This document shows, piece after piece, positions 52,605 to 64,000 of a stretch of 64,000 bases of DNA (its first letter is position 1; each line of letters begins with the position of its first letter). The notes beneath the pieces are model-generated. The model was not told the DNA's origin and searched no databases. It saw nothing but the letters and a program-made list of their open reading frames with translations. The DNA comes from Glutamicibacter creatinolyticus (GTDB taxonomy: Bacteria; Actinomycetota; Actinomycetes; Actinomycetales; Micrococcaceae): assembly GCF_006094275.1 (NCBI RefSeq), contig NZ_CP034412.1, positions 1,612,001 through 1,676,000 on the forward strand. Reading direction: 5' to 3'. The translations under genes were made by a program, and so were the position numbers.

Positions 52605-54449
52605 CTACTTCTTTTTCGGTTCGTCGGTGGACAGTGCGGCGATGAAGGCCTCCTGCGGCACCTCGACGCGCCCGACCATCTTCATGCGCTTCTTGCCTTC
52701 CTTCTGCTTTTCCAGCAGCTTGCGCTTGCGGCTGATGTCGCCGCCGTAGCACTTGGCCAGCACGTCCTTGCGGATGGCGCGGATGTTCTCACGTGCGATG
52801 ATGCGCGAGCCGATGGCCGCCTGGATCGGCACCTCGAACTGCTGGCGCGGAATCAGTTCGCGCAGCTTGGAGGTCATCATGGTGCCGTAGGAGTAGGCCT
52901 TGTCACGGTGGGTGATGGCGCTGAACGCGTCCACCTGCTCGCCCTGCAGCAGGATGTCGACCTTCACCAGGTCCGCGACCTGCTCCCCGTCGGCCTTCCA
53001 GTCCAGCGACGCGTAGCCGCGGGTGCGGGACTTGAGGTGGTCGAAGAAGTCGAACACGATCTCGGCCAGCGGCAGCCAGTAGCGCATTTCCACGCGGTCC
53101 TCGGAGAGGTAGTCCATCCCGCGCATGGTGCCGCGCCGGTTCTGGCACAGCTCCATGATCGCGCCGATGAACTCGCTCGGGGCCAGGATGGTGGCGGCCA
53201 CCATCGGCTCGTGCACCTCCAGGATCTTGCCCTCGGGGAACTCGGAGGGGTTGGTGACGGTGATCAGCTGCTTGTCCTCACCCATCACCTCGTACACCAC
53301 GTTCGGGGCGGTGGAGATCAGATCAAGGTTGAATTCGCTCTCCAGGCGCTGGCGGGTGATTTCCAGGTGCAGCAGGCCCAGGAAGCCCACGCGGAAGCCG
53401 AAGCCCAGGGCCACGGAGGTTTCCGGTTCGTAGACCAGTGCGGCGTCGTTCAGCTGCAGCTTGTCCAGCGCATCACGCAGCGCCGGGTAGTCCGACCCGT
53501 CGATCGGGTACAGCCCGGAGAACACCATCGGTTTGGGTTCCTCGTAGCCGCCCAGGGATTCGGCGGCCGGCTTGGCCGCGTTGGTGACGGTGTCACCGAC
53601 CTTGGACTGGCGCACATCCTTCACACCGGTGATCAGGTAGCCGACCTCGCCTACGCCCAGGCCCTTGGTGGGGATCGGGTTCGGGGAGGACACCCCGATT
53701 TCCAGCAGTTCGTGGTTGGTGCCGGTGGACATCATCTGCACGCGTTCACGCGGCTTCAGGTTGCCGTCCACCACCCGCACGTAGGTGACCACGCCGCGGT
53801 AGGTGTCGTAGACCGAGTCGAAGATCATGGCGCGGGCCGGGGCGTCGGCCTGGCCCACCGGCGATGGCAGCTGCTTGATCACTTCATCCAGCAGCGCCTC
53901 GACGCCCTCACCGGTCTTGCCCGAAACCTTCAGCACCTCATCGGGCTCGCACCCGATCAGGCCCGCCAGCTCCTCGGCGTACTTCTCCGGCTGGGCGTTG
54001 GGCAAATCGATCTTGTTCAGCACCGGGATGATCGTCAGGTCGCCCTCGATGGCCAGGTACAGGTTCGCCAGCGTCTGGGCCTCAATGCCCTGCGCGGCGT
54101 CCACCAGCAGGATCGCGCCCTCGCAGGCGGCCAGCGAGCGGGAGACCTCATAGGTGAAGTCGACGTGCCCGGGGGTGTCGATCATGTTCAGCGCGTACGA
54201 GGTGCCCTCGACTTCCCAGGGCATGCGCACGGCCTGGGACTTGATGGTGATGCCGCGTTCGCGTTCAATGTCCATCCGGTCCAGGTACTGGGCTTTCATG
54301 TCGCGCGCGGCGACCACGCCGGTCAGCTGCAGCATGCGGTCGGCCAGGGTGGACTTGCCGTGGTCGATGTGCGCGATGATGCAGAAGTTGCGGATCAGCG
54401 ACGGATCGGTCGCGGCGGGCACCGGCGCGGTGCGGGCCAAGGGAGACAC
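52605..54449 (-). CDS. lepA: Elongation factor 4 (LepA)
   Basis: 614 residues. G1 is AHIDHGKST, then [14 protein letters not shown] (switch I) and IDTPGHVDF (switch II), domain II, then the LepA-specific C-terminal domain ([23 protein letters not shown]). EF4 back-translocates stalled ribosomes or aids assembly and is nearly universal in bacteria. The start is GTG at 54449. It is divergent from the PemK-like gene. Confidence 0.96.
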   Translation of the reverse strand: MSPLARTAPVPAATDPSLIRNFCIIAHIDHGKSTLADRMLQLTGVVAARDMKAQYLDRMDIERERGITIKSQAVRMPWEVEGTSYALNMIDTPGHVDFTYEVSRSLAACEGAILLVDAAQGIEAQTLANLYLAIEGDLTIIPVLNKIDLPNAQPEKYAEELAGLIGCEPDEVLKVSGKTGEGVEALLDEVIKQLPSPVGQADAPARAMIFDSVYDTYRGVVTYVRVVDGNLKPRERVQMMSTGTNHELLEIGVSSPNPIPTKGLGVGEVGYLITGVKDVRQSKVGDTVTNAAKPAAESLGGYEEPKPMVFSGLYPIDGSDYPALRDALDKLQLNDAALVYEPETSVALGFGFRVGFLGLLHLEITRQRLESEFNLDLISTAPNVVYEVMGEDKQLITVTNPSEFPEGKILEVHEPMVAATILAPSEFIGAIMELCQNRRGTMRGMDYLSEDRVEMRYWLPLAEIVFDFFDHLKSRTRGYASLDWKADGEQVADLVKVDILLQGEQVDAFSAITHRDKAYSYGTMMTSKLRELIPRQQFEVPIQAAIGSRIIARENIRAIRKDVLAKCYGGDISRKRKLLEKQKEGKKRMKMVGRVEVPQEAFIAALSTDEPKKK

Positions 54450-54561
54450 CTAAACAGACCTCACTAGGTAACGTAGAGAACAGGTGGATTTCGTCCCTAT
54501 TCTGTCATGATTCACCCCAAACCGCGCTATTGTGCGCCCGTCCGCTGGTAGTTTGTGCTTC

Positions 54562-55119
54562 ATGGCATTGAATGCGCGAAAGATCTTTTCCCTGTTGAAC
54601 CGCGTGGTGCGCGAGGTTTCCCGCTACCAGTCCGCCTCCCGTTCCCGGCAGGCCCCCTCCCCGCGGCCACATCCGGCCTCCAAACAGAACCCCGCTTCCC
54701 GCCCGGCCGGCTCCGCGGTGCAGGGCGGGGTCTATCCCGGGGACTACACCGCGGCGGTGGCGGTGAACTACAACCCCAGCCTGGACGGTGAGCCGGATCC
54801 CGGGGAGATCGTCTGGGGCTGGGTGCCCTACGAGGAGGACCACTCACAGGGCAAGGACCGCCCGGTGCTGCTGGTGGGTCGTGACGGCAAGTGGCTGCTG
54901 GGGCTGATGCTCACCTCGAAGGACAACACCAACGGGACCCACCGCAACGATGACTATGTCGACATCGGCAGCGGCAGCTGGGACGCGCAGGGCCGGCCCA
55001 GCGAGGTGAAGCTGGACCGGGTGATCCGCATGGATCCGGCCACGGTGCGCCGCGAGGGCGCGGTGCTGGACAAGCGGCGCTTCGACCTTGTCGTAAGTCA
55101 CCTGAACCGGCGGCGCTAG
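54562..55119 (+). CDS. Orphan PemK/MazF-like protein
   Basis: 185 residues. The first ~60 residues are basic and disordered (SRQAPSPRPHPASKQNPASRP), then a PemK/MazF-type fold can be seen in PGEIVWGWVPYEEDHSQGKDRPVLLVGRDGKWLLGLMLTSKDNTN and SEVKLDRVIRMDPATVRREGAVLDKRRFDLVVSHL. MazF-type toxins are ribonucleases, but no antitoxin gene lies beside it, and the fold alone does not prove toxicity. The ATG is seven bases after TAGTTT (54549-54554), hence possibly leaderless. The lepA-PemK-rpsT order is seen in related Micrococcaceae. Confidence 0.75.
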   Translation: MALNARKIFSLLNRVVREVSRYQSASRSRQAPSPRPHPASKQNPASRPAGSAVQGGVYPGDYTAAVAVNYNPSLDGEPDPGEIVWGWVPYEEDHSQGKDRPVLLVGRDGKWLLGLMLTSKDNTNGTHRNDDYVDIGSGSWDAQGRPSEVKLDRVIRMDPATVRREGAVLDKRRFDLVVSHLNRRR

Positions 55120-55288
55120 GGGTTCGGCCCGGCCGGTGGATTCTGGTAGTGTTAATTGCTGTGTGTCGCGCAGGTTGGGCGACACGCCCCCTTCGGGTCG
55201 CCATAGGTGCCCCACACCGCTCAGTCGATGGCCTGGAGGATGAACCCTCTACCGACCGTATAAAACGATAAACGAGAGAGTTTATTAA
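55120..55288 (+). promoter_or_regulatory. Leader and promoter region of rpsT
   Basis: TAGTGT at 55147-55152 is a possible -10. A GTGTCGC/GCGACAC hairpin (55163-55185) and a CCC-CTTC-GGG hairpin follow, then a TATAAA at 55258-55263 as a second promoter candidate, and GAGAGAG before the GTG. S20 autoregulation is known elsewhere; a binding site cannot be assigned here. Confidence 0.4.
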
Positions 55289-55549
55289 GTGGCTAATATC
55301 AAGTCCCAGAAGAAGCGCAACCTGACCAACGAAAAGGCTCGCGTCCGCAACGTCGCAGTCCGCTCCGAGGTCAAGACCCTGATCCGCAAGGTCAACGAAG
55401 CCGTCGTGGCCGGTGACAAGGAGAAGGCAACCGAGGCGCTGCAGGCCGCCGGCCGCAAGCTGGATAAGGCCGTTAGCAAGGGTGTTCTGCACAAGAACAA
55501 CGCTGCTAACCGCAAGTCGGCCATTGCCAAGAAGGTTAACGCCCTCTAG
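55289..55549 (+). CDS. rpsT: 30S ribosomal protein S20
   Basis: 86 residues, very basic, all helical: [31 protein letters not shown], later [44 protein letters not shown]20 binds 16S rRNA early in 30S assembly. The GTG at 55289 has GAGAGAG eight bases upstream. It ends before a strong bidirectional terminator. Confidence 0.96.
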   Translation: MANIKSQKKRNLTNEKARVRNVAVRSEVKTLIRKVNEAVVAGDKEKATEALQAAGRKLDKAVSKGVLHKNNAANRKSAIAKKVNAL

Positions 55550-55565
55550 GCACTAGCAAGCTTCT

Positions 55566-55602
55566 CAAGAACCCGGGTTCCCGCAAGGGGCCCGGGTTCT
55601 TG
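55566..55602. terminator. Terminator between rpsT and holA
   Basis: CAAGAACCCGGG and CCCGGGTTCTTG with inner CCC/GGG pairing. It can serve rpsT (+) and holA (-). Confidence 0.85.
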
Positions 55603-55690
55603 TGGTTTAACCGGCAGGTCCCCGCCCCGCGCCGCCGTGCCGGGATCCGCGAAGACGGCGGGGCGGCACCACTTGGGAACGTGTGGGTGC

Positions 55691-56677
55691 TCAGCGCGGG
55701 GACTTCTCGGCGATGAACAGCACCGCCTGCTCCAGCGCGTACGCCGGGGCCCGTCCCCCGCCCTTGACCATGCGGTCGGTCAGGGCGACCTTCTCGATGC
55801 AGTCGGCCAGGTCCTTGCGCTTCCAGCCACGGGCCTGCTGCTGGGCGGACTGCACCTGCCAGGGGGCCATGCCCAGTTCCCCGGCCAGTTTCGCCGCCGG
55901 CTCGTTCACTCCCAGCACCTTGGCCAGCTGGCGCACCTTCATGGCCAGCGTCGCCACCACCGGGATCGGGTCGGTGCCGGTGTCCAGGGCGTGGCGCAGC
56001 GTCGCCAGCGCCTGCTCGGCGTCCCCGGCGATGGCCGCGTCGGCGACCTTGAATGCGGTGGCCTCCACCCGTCCGCCGTAGTAGCGGTCGACCACCTCCT
56101 GGTCCACGGTGCCGGTGGTGTCGGCGATCAGCTGGTGGCAGGAGGCCCCCAACTCGGCCAGTGAGGAGCCGACCGCGGCGACCAGGGCCTTGACCGCGTC
56201 GTTGGTGATGCGCCGTTTGGCAGCCTTGAATTCATTGGTGACGAAGTCGATCTTGTCCGCATCGCGCTTCAGCGGCTGGCAGTCAACCACCACCGCCCCG
56301 GCCTGCTTCAGGGCATCGATCAGCTTCTTGCCGCGCTGACCCGAGTGGTGCATGATCAGCACGTTCTCCGGTGCGATGTCCTTCAGGTAGGCCAGCGCGT
56401 CGCGCAGGAACACCTCGTTCATGGAGGCCAGGTCCGTGATCTCCACCAGGTTCGCCGAGGCGAACAGGGAGGAGCTGGTGGCCATCAGCAGTTCGCCGGG
56501 CTCGTAGCTGGAGGCCGAGAGCCGGGTGACCTCGATCCCCTCGCGCTGGGCGGCCTGCTGGCGCAGCGTGTCAAAGGCCCGGGAGGCCAGGTACTCGTCG
56601 GGGCCCGAAAGCAGGATCAGCGGCTGGGGGGTCAAGTCGCGCCAGGAGATACCGGCGGATTTGGGGGCGCGTGCCAT
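55691..56677 (-). CDS. holA: DNA polymerase III subunit delta
   Basis: 328 residues of the clamp-loader delta subunit: AAA+-like fold without a Walker site, beginning PLILLSGPDEYLASRAFDTLRQQA, with HSGQRGKKLIDALKQAGAVVVDC and the C-terminal collar helices. Delta opens the beta clamp. It lies 37 bp downstream of comEC on the same strand and is probably in that operon (comEA-comEC-holA), as in most actinobacteria. Confidence 0.93.
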   Translation of the reverse strand: MARAPKSAGISWRDLTPQPLILLSGPDEYLASRAFDTLRQQAAQREGIEVTRLSASSYEPGELLMATSSSLFASANLVEITDLASMNEVFLRDALAYLKDIAPENVLIMHHSGQRGKKLIDALKQAGAVVVDCQPLKRDADKIDFVTNEFKAAKRRITNDAVKALVAAVGSSLAELGASCHQLIADTTGTVDQEVVDRYYGGRVEATAFKVADAAIAGDAEQALATLRHALDTGTDPIPVVATLAMKVRQLAKVLGVNEPAAKLAGELGMAPWQVQSAQQQARGWKRKDLADCIEKVALTDRMVKGGGRAPAYALEQAVLFIAEKSPR

Positions 56678-56714
56678 CAGGCTCCTTCACGGGGACGAAC
56701 TACCAGCTACGATC

Positions 56715-58979
56715 CTATCGAACCGGGACCCCGATCCGGGTGGCGGTGGCCCGCCCGTGGGCAAATGTGATGGTTACCGTCCCCTGCTGGTCGGTGCGCA
56801 GCACCTGGGCGCCGACCCGCTTCGCCGCTTCCAGGATCTGCGGGTGCGGGTGCCCGTAGCTGTTGCCGGCACCGACCGGGATCAGCAGCAGTTTCGGGTG
56901 CAGCCGCTCGATCAGTTCGCTGCCGCCGTTGCGCGCCCCGTGGTGGGAGGCCTTCAACACGCTGATGCCCTGTGGTGGGTTGGGCGTCAGCAGCCGGGAC
57001 ATCGCCTCGGATTCCATGTCCCCGGCGGTGAAGAAGGAAACCGGCCCGCCCGGGGCATGGAAGTCAACGCGCAGCACCAGGGAGGTGTCATTCACCGACG
57101 CGCCGCGCAGCAGGCCCGGTTCCGGGCCCAGCACGGTGAAGCTGACCGAGCCTTCCTGCTGCTGCTCGCCGGGCTGCAGCACGCGCAACGGGGCCTGTAC
57201 CGCGCCGCGGAACCCGGCCGAGACGAGTACCTCTCCCACCGCGATGGCCTGCAGCACCTCGGGCAACGCGCCCATGTGGTCCTCGTGGGCGTGGGTGATG
57301 AAGACCTTCTCCAGATGCCTGACCCCCAGGGTGTCCAGGCACTGCAGCACCCCGGAACCCGGGTTACCGGTATCGATCAGCCACCCGCCCTGCCCGCCGG
57401 TGTTGATCACCAGTGCGTCCCCCTGCCCCACATCGCACATTGCCAGGTTCCACTCCGGCGCGCTGGGCCGCACCAGCAGCGTGGCCGGCAACACCAGGGC
57501 GCACAGGACCAGCACCCCCGCACCCAACAGCGCCCGCACCCCGTGACGCAGCCACGGCACCTGCGCATGCGCCAGCAACAGGATCGATGCACAGAGCACC
57601 AGCGTGATCACCACCGCCAGCAGCACCCCGCCAGTCCCCTGCGGCCAGGGCCGCTGCGCCCCGGGCCAGCCGGCCGCCCAGCCCGCCAGCCCGCCAATCC
57701 CCCACGCCGGCAGCCCCGGCACCCACACCAGCCAACCGGCCAGGACGGGAAGCGCCGGGGCCAGCAGCACGCACAGCATCCCGCTCACGGTGATCAGCGG
57801 GACCAACGGGGTGATCAGCAGGTTCAGGGGGATGGAGTAGAGGCTGAAATGCTCGGACAGGGCAATGACCACGGGCAGGCAGGTCAGCTGGGCGGCCGTG
57901 CAGATCGCGATGGGCTCGGCAAGCAGTTTCGGTACCCGGCGCGCCAGCACCTCGGTGATCGGTGGGGTGAACACCACGATGCCCAGGGTCGCCAGCACCG
58001 AGAGCAAGAACGCCGGTTCCCCCGCCAGTGACGGGTCCGCGAACAGCAGCAGGGTTCCGGTCAGGCACAGGATGCCCAGGCTCGCCCGGCCCCGGCCGAC
58101 ATACAGGCTGAGCGCGGCGAGGCCGCCCATTACCGCGGCGCGCAGCACGCTGGGTTCGGGCCCCACAAACCCGGAAAAGAGCAGCAGCGCACCACCCAGG
58201 CCCAGCAGCGCCAGCCAGCGCGGCGCCCCGAGCCCGCGCAGCACCAACAGCACCAGACCGGCAATGATGGCACAGTTCGAGCCGCTGACCGCGGTCAGGT
58301 GGCTGAGCCCGGTCTGCTTCATCGCGGTGCTCAGGGCATCATCCTGCAGGGAACGGTCCCCGTAGAGCATGCCCGGCAGCAGTGCCCGTGCCGGTTCGGG
58401 CAGCGCGTCCAGGGTGTGCACGAACCGCTGTTTCAGCCGTTCGGCCGGCCCGTGCGGGGCGCGGCCGTGCCCGGTGGAGGGGCTGTTGACGCTGGCGAAA
58501 TACTGGATACCGGTGCGCGACCCGGTGGCCTCCAGGCGCATCAGCGACTCGTAGCCGGCCACGGCCTGGGGCAGCGGAACCGTGCTGGTCGCGTACACCT
58601 GGATCGGGCAGTGGTGCCAGGTCCCGTCCTGCCAGTACCGTTGGATCTGCGCCCGGCCCTTCAGTGCGCCGTCCTGGCCGGTGCGCGGAGTCTCGCTGAA
58701 CGCCCACATCACCCGGTAGCTTTGCGTCCCATGTCCGGGCAGCTGACAGTGCGCCCGGCCCTGGTCGCTGACGATCACCGCGGTGGCCGCCAACAGCATC
58801 AGCAGCAGCGCAGTGAACCAGGGCGCGGAGTACCGCGGGTCGTGGCGGCGGCGGGCGGCCAGCACGAACAGCACGGCGATCATTCCCAGCAGCGGGACCA
58901 ACACCCAGCGTTGCGGGGCGAACCAGGCGGTCGCCCACGCCCCGCCCAGCATCCACAGTCCCCGGAAGTCGGTGTTCAC
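56715..58979 (-). CDS. comEC: ComEC/Rec2 family DNA-transport protein
   Basis: 754 residues. N-terminal helices and a DUF4131-like part, then the Competence domain ([39 protein letters not shown] by its ends), many membrane helices and a C-terminal metallo-beta-lactamase domain ([40 protein letters not shown]). ComEC forms the channel for single-stranded DNA uptake. The ATG overlaps the comEA stop (ATGA type, four bases). Natural competence is not proven by this alone. Confidence 0.93.
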   Translation of the reverse strand: MNTDFRGLWMLGGAWATAWFAPQRWVLVPLLGMIAVLFVLAARRRHDPRYSAPWFTALLLMLLAATAVIVSDQGRAHCQLPGHGTQSYRVMWAFSETPRTGQDGALKGRAQIQRYWQDGTWHHCPIQVYATSTVPLPQAVAGYESLMRLEATGSRTGIQYFASVNSPSTGHGRAPHGPAERLKQRFVHTLDALPEPARALLPGMLYGDRSLQDDALSTAMKQTGLSHLTAVSGSNCAIIAGLVLLVLRGLGAPRWLALLGLGGALLLFSGFVGPEPSVLRAAVMGGLAALSLYVGRGRASLGILCLTGTLLLFADPSLAGEPAFLLSVLATLGIVVFTPPITEVLARRVPKLLAEPIAICTAAQLTCLPVVIALSEHFSLYSIPLNLLITPLVPLITVSGMLCVLLAPALPVLAGWLVWVPGLPAWGIGGLAGWAAGWPGAQRPWPQGTGGVLLAVVITLVLCASILLLAHAQVPWLRHGVRALLGAGVLVLCALVLPATLLVRPSAPEWNLAMCDVGQGDALVINTGGQGGWLIDTGNPGSGVLQCLDTLGVRHLEKVFITHAHEDHMGALPEVLQAIAVGEVLVSAGFRGAVQAPLRVLQPGEQQQEGSVSFTVLGPEPGLLRGASVNDTSLVLRVDFHAPGGPVSFFTAGDMESEAMSRLLTPNPPQGISVLKASHHGARNGGSELIERLHPKLLLIPVGAGNSYGHPHPQILEAAKRVGAQVLRTDQQGTVTITFAHGRATATRIGVPVR

Positions 58980-59767
58980 GGCGCCTGCACCAGTTCCCGC
59001 AGCTTGCCCATCAGCACCGGACCGATCCCGGAAACCTGCTCGAGTTCCTCGACGGACTTGAACGGCCCGTTTGCCTCCCTAAAGTCGATGATCCGTCCGG
59101 CCAGTGCCGGTCCGATGCCCGGCAACTGCATCAGGGTCTCGGCGTCGGCCTGGTTGAGGGGGATCTTCCCGCCCGGGGCGCCGGGGGCACTGCGGGCACC
59201 GCCTGCCGCGGCTCCCGACGGCGTAGCGGAGGTGGTGTCGGTGCCGCCGGTGCCTGGTCCAGCGGATGGTGGCTGGGCCGCCGGGGAGAATCCCGGCGGG
59301 TCGTCCTTGTGCGGCAGCAGCACCTGCTGCCCGTCGCTGACCGGAGATGCCAGGTTCAGCAGTTCGGGCCGGGCCCCGGGGCTCATCCCGCCGGCCGCCT
59401 CGATGGCGTCCACGATCCGTGCCCCGCCCGGCAGGCGGTACACCCCGGGGCTGCGCACCGCCCCGACCACGTGTACGACCACCCCATCCCCCGTGGCGGG
59501 GCCAGCCTCGGTGGAGGCCGGCCCGCTGCTGCCCGGTTCTTCGGGTGCCGTGCCCTGCCCCGGCGCCGGCGGGTCCGGGCCCGGCTGCCCGGTGGTGGTC
59601 TGCACGGTGCCCAGCGTCTGGTTGGGATCCGGGGGCGCGAACAGGATGGACAGCGCGATCCAGCCGATGACGGCCACCACCAGGGTAATGGCCGCGGCCC
59701 GGGACACGGCGAAGCGGACCCTGGAGGGGCGCGGGGAGCGCTGGGGAAAGAAGTTGTGCCGGCCCAT
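58976..59767 (-). CDS. comEA: ComEA-like DNA-binding protein
   Basis: 263 residues. One membrane helix ([19 protein letters not shown]) after a basic N-terminus, a Pro/Gly-rich linker, a SLBB-type domain ([32 protein letters not shown]) and a C-terminal helix-hairpin-helix pair ([43 protein letters not shown]). It binds incoming DNA outside the membrane and passes it to ComEC. Overlaps comEC by four bases. Confidence 0.93.
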   Translation of the reverse strand: MGRHNFFPQRSPRPSRVRFAVSRAAAITLVVAVIGWIALSILFAPPDPNQTLGTVQTTTGQPGPDPPAPGQGTAPEEPGSSGPASTEAGPATGDGVVVHVVGAVRSPGVYRLPGGARIVDAIEAAGGMSPGARPELLNLASPVSDGQQVLLPHKDDPPGFSPAAQPPSAGPGTGGTDTTSATPSGAAAGGARSAPGAPGGKIPLNQADAETLMQLPGIGPALAGRIIDFREANGPFKSVEELEQVSGIGPVLMGKLRELVQAP

Positions 59768-59800
59768 GCCAGCCAGTGTGGGTGCTGCCCGGCGGGCCGG

Positions 59801-60745
59801 CTACTGCGGTTCGTCCGCTTGTGGATGCTCCGGGGCTGGCGGGTAGTGCGGGGCCACGCAGACGGCGAGCACCCCCACCCCGGTGTGGGCGGCCAGCACC
59901 GCCGGCAGCGGTTCCAGGGCCACCGGGTGATCGGTGAGTTCGGCGACCTCGCGGGCCAGTTCCTCGGCCGGGTCCTGCGCTCCGAAGTGCATGATCCCCA
60001 CTTCCACGTCGGCCCCCGCCTGCCGGGCCTGCTCGGCCACCTGGCGCCCGAGCGCCACCAACCGGCTTTGGGCGCGCGGGAAGGTGCGCGGCTTCTCCAC
60101 CGGGTGGATCGCCCCGTCCTGGATGGCCAGGATCGGCTTGACGCTGAGCAGGTTGCCCACCACCCCGGACAGGGTGCTGATCCGCCCGCCGCGGCGCAGC
60201 TGGTCCAGGCTGGGAACCGCGAAGAATACGGAGTTGTCCTTCGCGGCGCGGGCAATGTCCAGCAGCTCATCCAGCCCCGCCCCGGCGGCGCGGGCGGTGA
60301 GCATGCGGCGCACGGCGAACCCCAGCGGCAGGGCGACGGTGCGTGAATCCACCACGGTGACCGGCACCTGGACCTGCCCGGCCGCCAGCCGCGCGGATTC
60401 GTGGGTGCCCGAGAGCCCGGCGGAAAGGTGCACGGAGATGATGGCTTCGCAGCCGGCCTCGGCCAGCTGCCGGTAGGCGCGCATGAACTGCCCCGGCGCA
60501 GGACGGGAGGTGCGCACCGCCTGGCCCATGGCCAGCCCCATCACCAGCGCGTCGGTGTCATCCCCGCACACCACGTCGTCGATGATCACCGGGATGGTGA
60601 GCATCTCAAAGTCCGGGTGCTCCAGCCATGGCCCGCCCAGGCAGGCGGAGGAGTCGGTGACGATCCCGATCCGGGCGGCGGGCGCCGGACGGGGACGGCG
60701 TTTTGCAAACCACCGTCCCCGCGCGGCGCTGGGGCGTTCACTCAT
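59801..60745 (-). CDS. DegV family protein
   Basis: 314 residues. IGIVTDSSACLGGPWLE and TSRPAPGQFMRAYRQLAEAGCEAIISVHLSAGLSGTHESARLA are the fatty-acid-binding motifs of DegV, and SVFFAVPSLDQLRRGGRIS follows. Relatives (FakB in Gram-positives) bind fatty acids for phosphorylation by FakA; a FakA gene is not in the window. It lies between leuS (upstream, 10 bp) and comEA, probably co-transcribed. Confidence 0.92.
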   Translation of the reverse strand: MSERPSAARGRWFAKRRPRPAPAARIGIVTDSSACLGGPWLEHPDFEMLTIPVIIDDVVCGDDTDALVMGLAMGQAVRTSRPAPGQFMRAYRQLAEAGCEAIISVHLSAGLSGTHESARLAAGQVQVPVTVVDSRTVALPLGFAVRRMLTARAAGAGLDELLDIARAAKDNSVFFAVPSLDQLRRGGRISTLSGVVGNLLSVKPILAIQDGAIHPVEKPRTFPRAQSRLVALGRQVAEQARQAGADVEVGIMHFGAQDPAEELAREVAELTDHPVALEPLPAVLAAHTGVGVLAVCVAPHYPPAPEHPQADEPQ

Positions 60746-60755
60746 GTGCCCGACC

Positions 60756-63245
<2,490 letters not shown>

Positions 63246-63301
63246 TTAGCTCGTCTCACAAACATGCTCTGAATTGTTGGTCTCTCCCAGACACGCAAAG
63301 A

Positions 63302-63323
63302 CCCCCGCAGCTGGCGTCGGGGG
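63302..63323 (-). promoter_or_regulatory. Candidate attenuator hairpin upstream of leuS
   Basis: CCCCCG and CGGGGG around a ten-base loop, followed on the minus strand by TCTTTG. It begins eight bases after the stop codon of the leader peptide, so a stalled ribosome could affect its folding. Confidence 0.55.
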
Positions 63324-63330
63324 CGGCACC

Positions 63331-63357
63331 TTAGAGTAGGTGAAACTGGGAATACAT
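63331..63357 (-). CDS. Leader peptide of leuS, ending Leu-Leu-stop
   Basis: An eight-codon frame MYSQFHLL with codons CTA CTC immediately before TAA. The minus-strand TAGAAT (63369-63364) ends six bases before the ATG, so translation would begin at the 5' end of the leuS transcript. A GC hairpin starts eight bases after the stop. This is the arrangement of a transcription attenuator sensing charged leucyl-tRNA, the product of the downstream enzyme. Only two leucine codons are present, so a chance match cannot be ruled out. Confidence 0.6.
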   Translation of the reverse strand: MYSQFHLL

Positions 63358-63465
63358 ATCACGATTCTACCGTACCGGCACCGGGTGGTGCCGCATCGGT
63401 GACGGGGTCCGATCCGCGGCCGGAACAGGCGCGCCACGGCACGCGCTTTGGGGCCGGTTAAACTG

Positions 63466-63499
63466 CCGCGCACCCCAGGCGTGGGCCTGGGGTGCGCGG
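63466..63499 (-). terminator. Terminator of glpK
   Basis: CCGCGCACCCCAGGC and GCCTGGGGTGCGCGG enclose a four-base loop (15-bp perfect stem), about 47 bp after the glpK stop. Confidence 0.8.
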
Positions 63500-63546
63500 C
63501 GCGCGGTGCCCGCGCCGCGGTGTGGCGGTGCGGGCGCCTGACCGGC

Positions 63547-64000
63547 TTAGACGTGCCGGGTGTCCTCGTCGACCCAGTCGAAGGTGCGGGTGACCGCCTT
63601 CTTCCACAGGCGCAGCTTGCGTTCGCGCTCCTCGGGGTCCAGGTTCGGCTCCCAGCGCTTGTCCTCGGACCAGTTCGACTCCAGCTCGCCCAGGTCCTTC
63701 CAGTAGCCCACGGCCAGCCCGGCCGCGTAGGCGGCACCCAGGGCGGTGGTTTCGGTGACCTTCGGACGCACCACCGGCACCCCGAGGATGTCGGCCTGGA
63801 ACTGCATCAGGTTCTCGTTGGCGACCATCCCGCCATCGACCTTCAGCTCGGTCAGCGGGTCCGCGGCGTCGGCGTTCACCGCGTCCAGCACCTCACGGGT
63901 CTGGAAGGCGGTGGACTCCAGGGCTGCGCGGGCCAGGTGGTGCTTGTTCGCGTAGCGGGTCAGGCCCACGATCGCCCCACGGGCCTCGGAGCGCCAGTAG
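63547..64000 (-). CDS. glpK: Glycerol kinase (3' end)
   Basis: The C-terminal ~150 residues of GlpK; the gene runs off the right edge in an open frame ([41 protein letters not shown], by its ends). [21 protein letters not shown] and [19 protein letters not shown] are the FGGY kinase C-terminal signatures. Glycerol kinase phosphorylates glycerol to glycerol-3-phosphate. Other glp genes would be expected beyond the edge. Confidence 0.94.
   Translation of the reverse strand, partial: YWRSEARGAIVGLTRYANKHHLARAALESTAFQTREVLDAVNADAADPLTELKVDGGMVANENLMQFQADILGVPVVRPKVTETTALGAAYAAGLAVGYWKDLGELESNWSEDKRWEPNLDPEERERKLRLWKKAVTRTFDWVDEDTRHV

Noticed and set aside
63260-63270. A seven-codon frame (MFVRRAK) whose stop overlaps the leuS start.
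   Set aside because: No ribosome site at a good distance and no informative codons; probably chance.
63381-63412. A T-box-like GGGTGGTGCCGC on the plus strand near leuS.
   Set aside because: It points away from leuS and no gene lies downstream on that strand; the surrounding sequence lacks other T-box parts.

Overview
The window looks like a chromosomal core segment of a high-GC actinobacterium, most likely a Micrococcaceae member (Arthrobacter/Glutamicibacter-like). The main reasons are the Pup-conjugation genes, a fused PafBC regulator, RbpA, an actinobacterial bcc-aa3 respiratory chain (qcrCAB, ctaCDEF with subunit IV CtaF), polyprenol-phosphate mannose synthase next to rbpA, and many DUFs typical of actinobacteria (DUF3043, DUF3054, DUF3097). 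I see no transposase, integrase, CRISPR array, tRNA or rRNA.

Layout. 1-5.6 kb: the pupylation locus (dop 3' end, pup, pafA), two FKBP-type prolyl isomerases and pafBC. 5.6-11.5 kb: a small membrane protein, tatA, tatC, a HelY-like helicase and an amidohydrolase. 11.5-17.5 kb: a structured non-coding stretch, ppm1, rbpA, nfeD and an SPFH protein, and zapE-def-rlmA. 17.6-21.4 kb: a looser, less GC-rich accessory stretch with an ArsR-type regulator, a 600-bp gene-free segment, a glutamine amidotransferase, two small membrane proteins and a SatD-like regulator. 21.5-33.1 kb: a stand-alone RAM-domain protein, trpD, then the respiratory genes in two operons (ctaE-qcrCAB on +, ctaCDF on -), separated by a hydrolase and a GntR/UTRA regulator; an erpA-type Fe-S protein follows. 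33.3-41.5 kb: an M20 peptidase, DUF3043, pyrD, a lipase-like hydrolase, uppS, recO, and leuA with a leader peptide. 41.6-50.8 kb: phoH-ybeY-corC-era, a GerMN lipoprotein, hrcA-dnaJ-rsmE with a CIRCE operator, and DUF3097. 50.8-64 kb: DUF4870, lepA-hemW, an orphan PemK-like protein, rpsT, holA, comEA-comEC, degV, leuS and the 3' end of glpK.

Regulation stands out more than gene content. Two unannotated short leader peptides end or centre on leucine codons: one before leuA (18 codons, five consecutive Leu codons) and one before leuS (8 codons, CTA-CTC-stop, followed by a GC-rich hairpin). Both begin directly at the predicted transcription start. About a dozen genes share this layout, with a TANNNT box 6-7 nt before the start codon, which suggests heavy use of leaderless mRNAs. 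rbpA carries an exact SigR/SigH-type promoter (GGAAT-N18-GTT). Short dyads lie upstream of both cytochrome operons, the SatD-like gene and the ArsR-like gene. A 16-bp perfect inverted repeat lies in a probable RNA upstream of ppm1. No proteasome core genes lie between pup and pafA.

All assignments come from reading protein motifs and DNA by eye; no database search was run.
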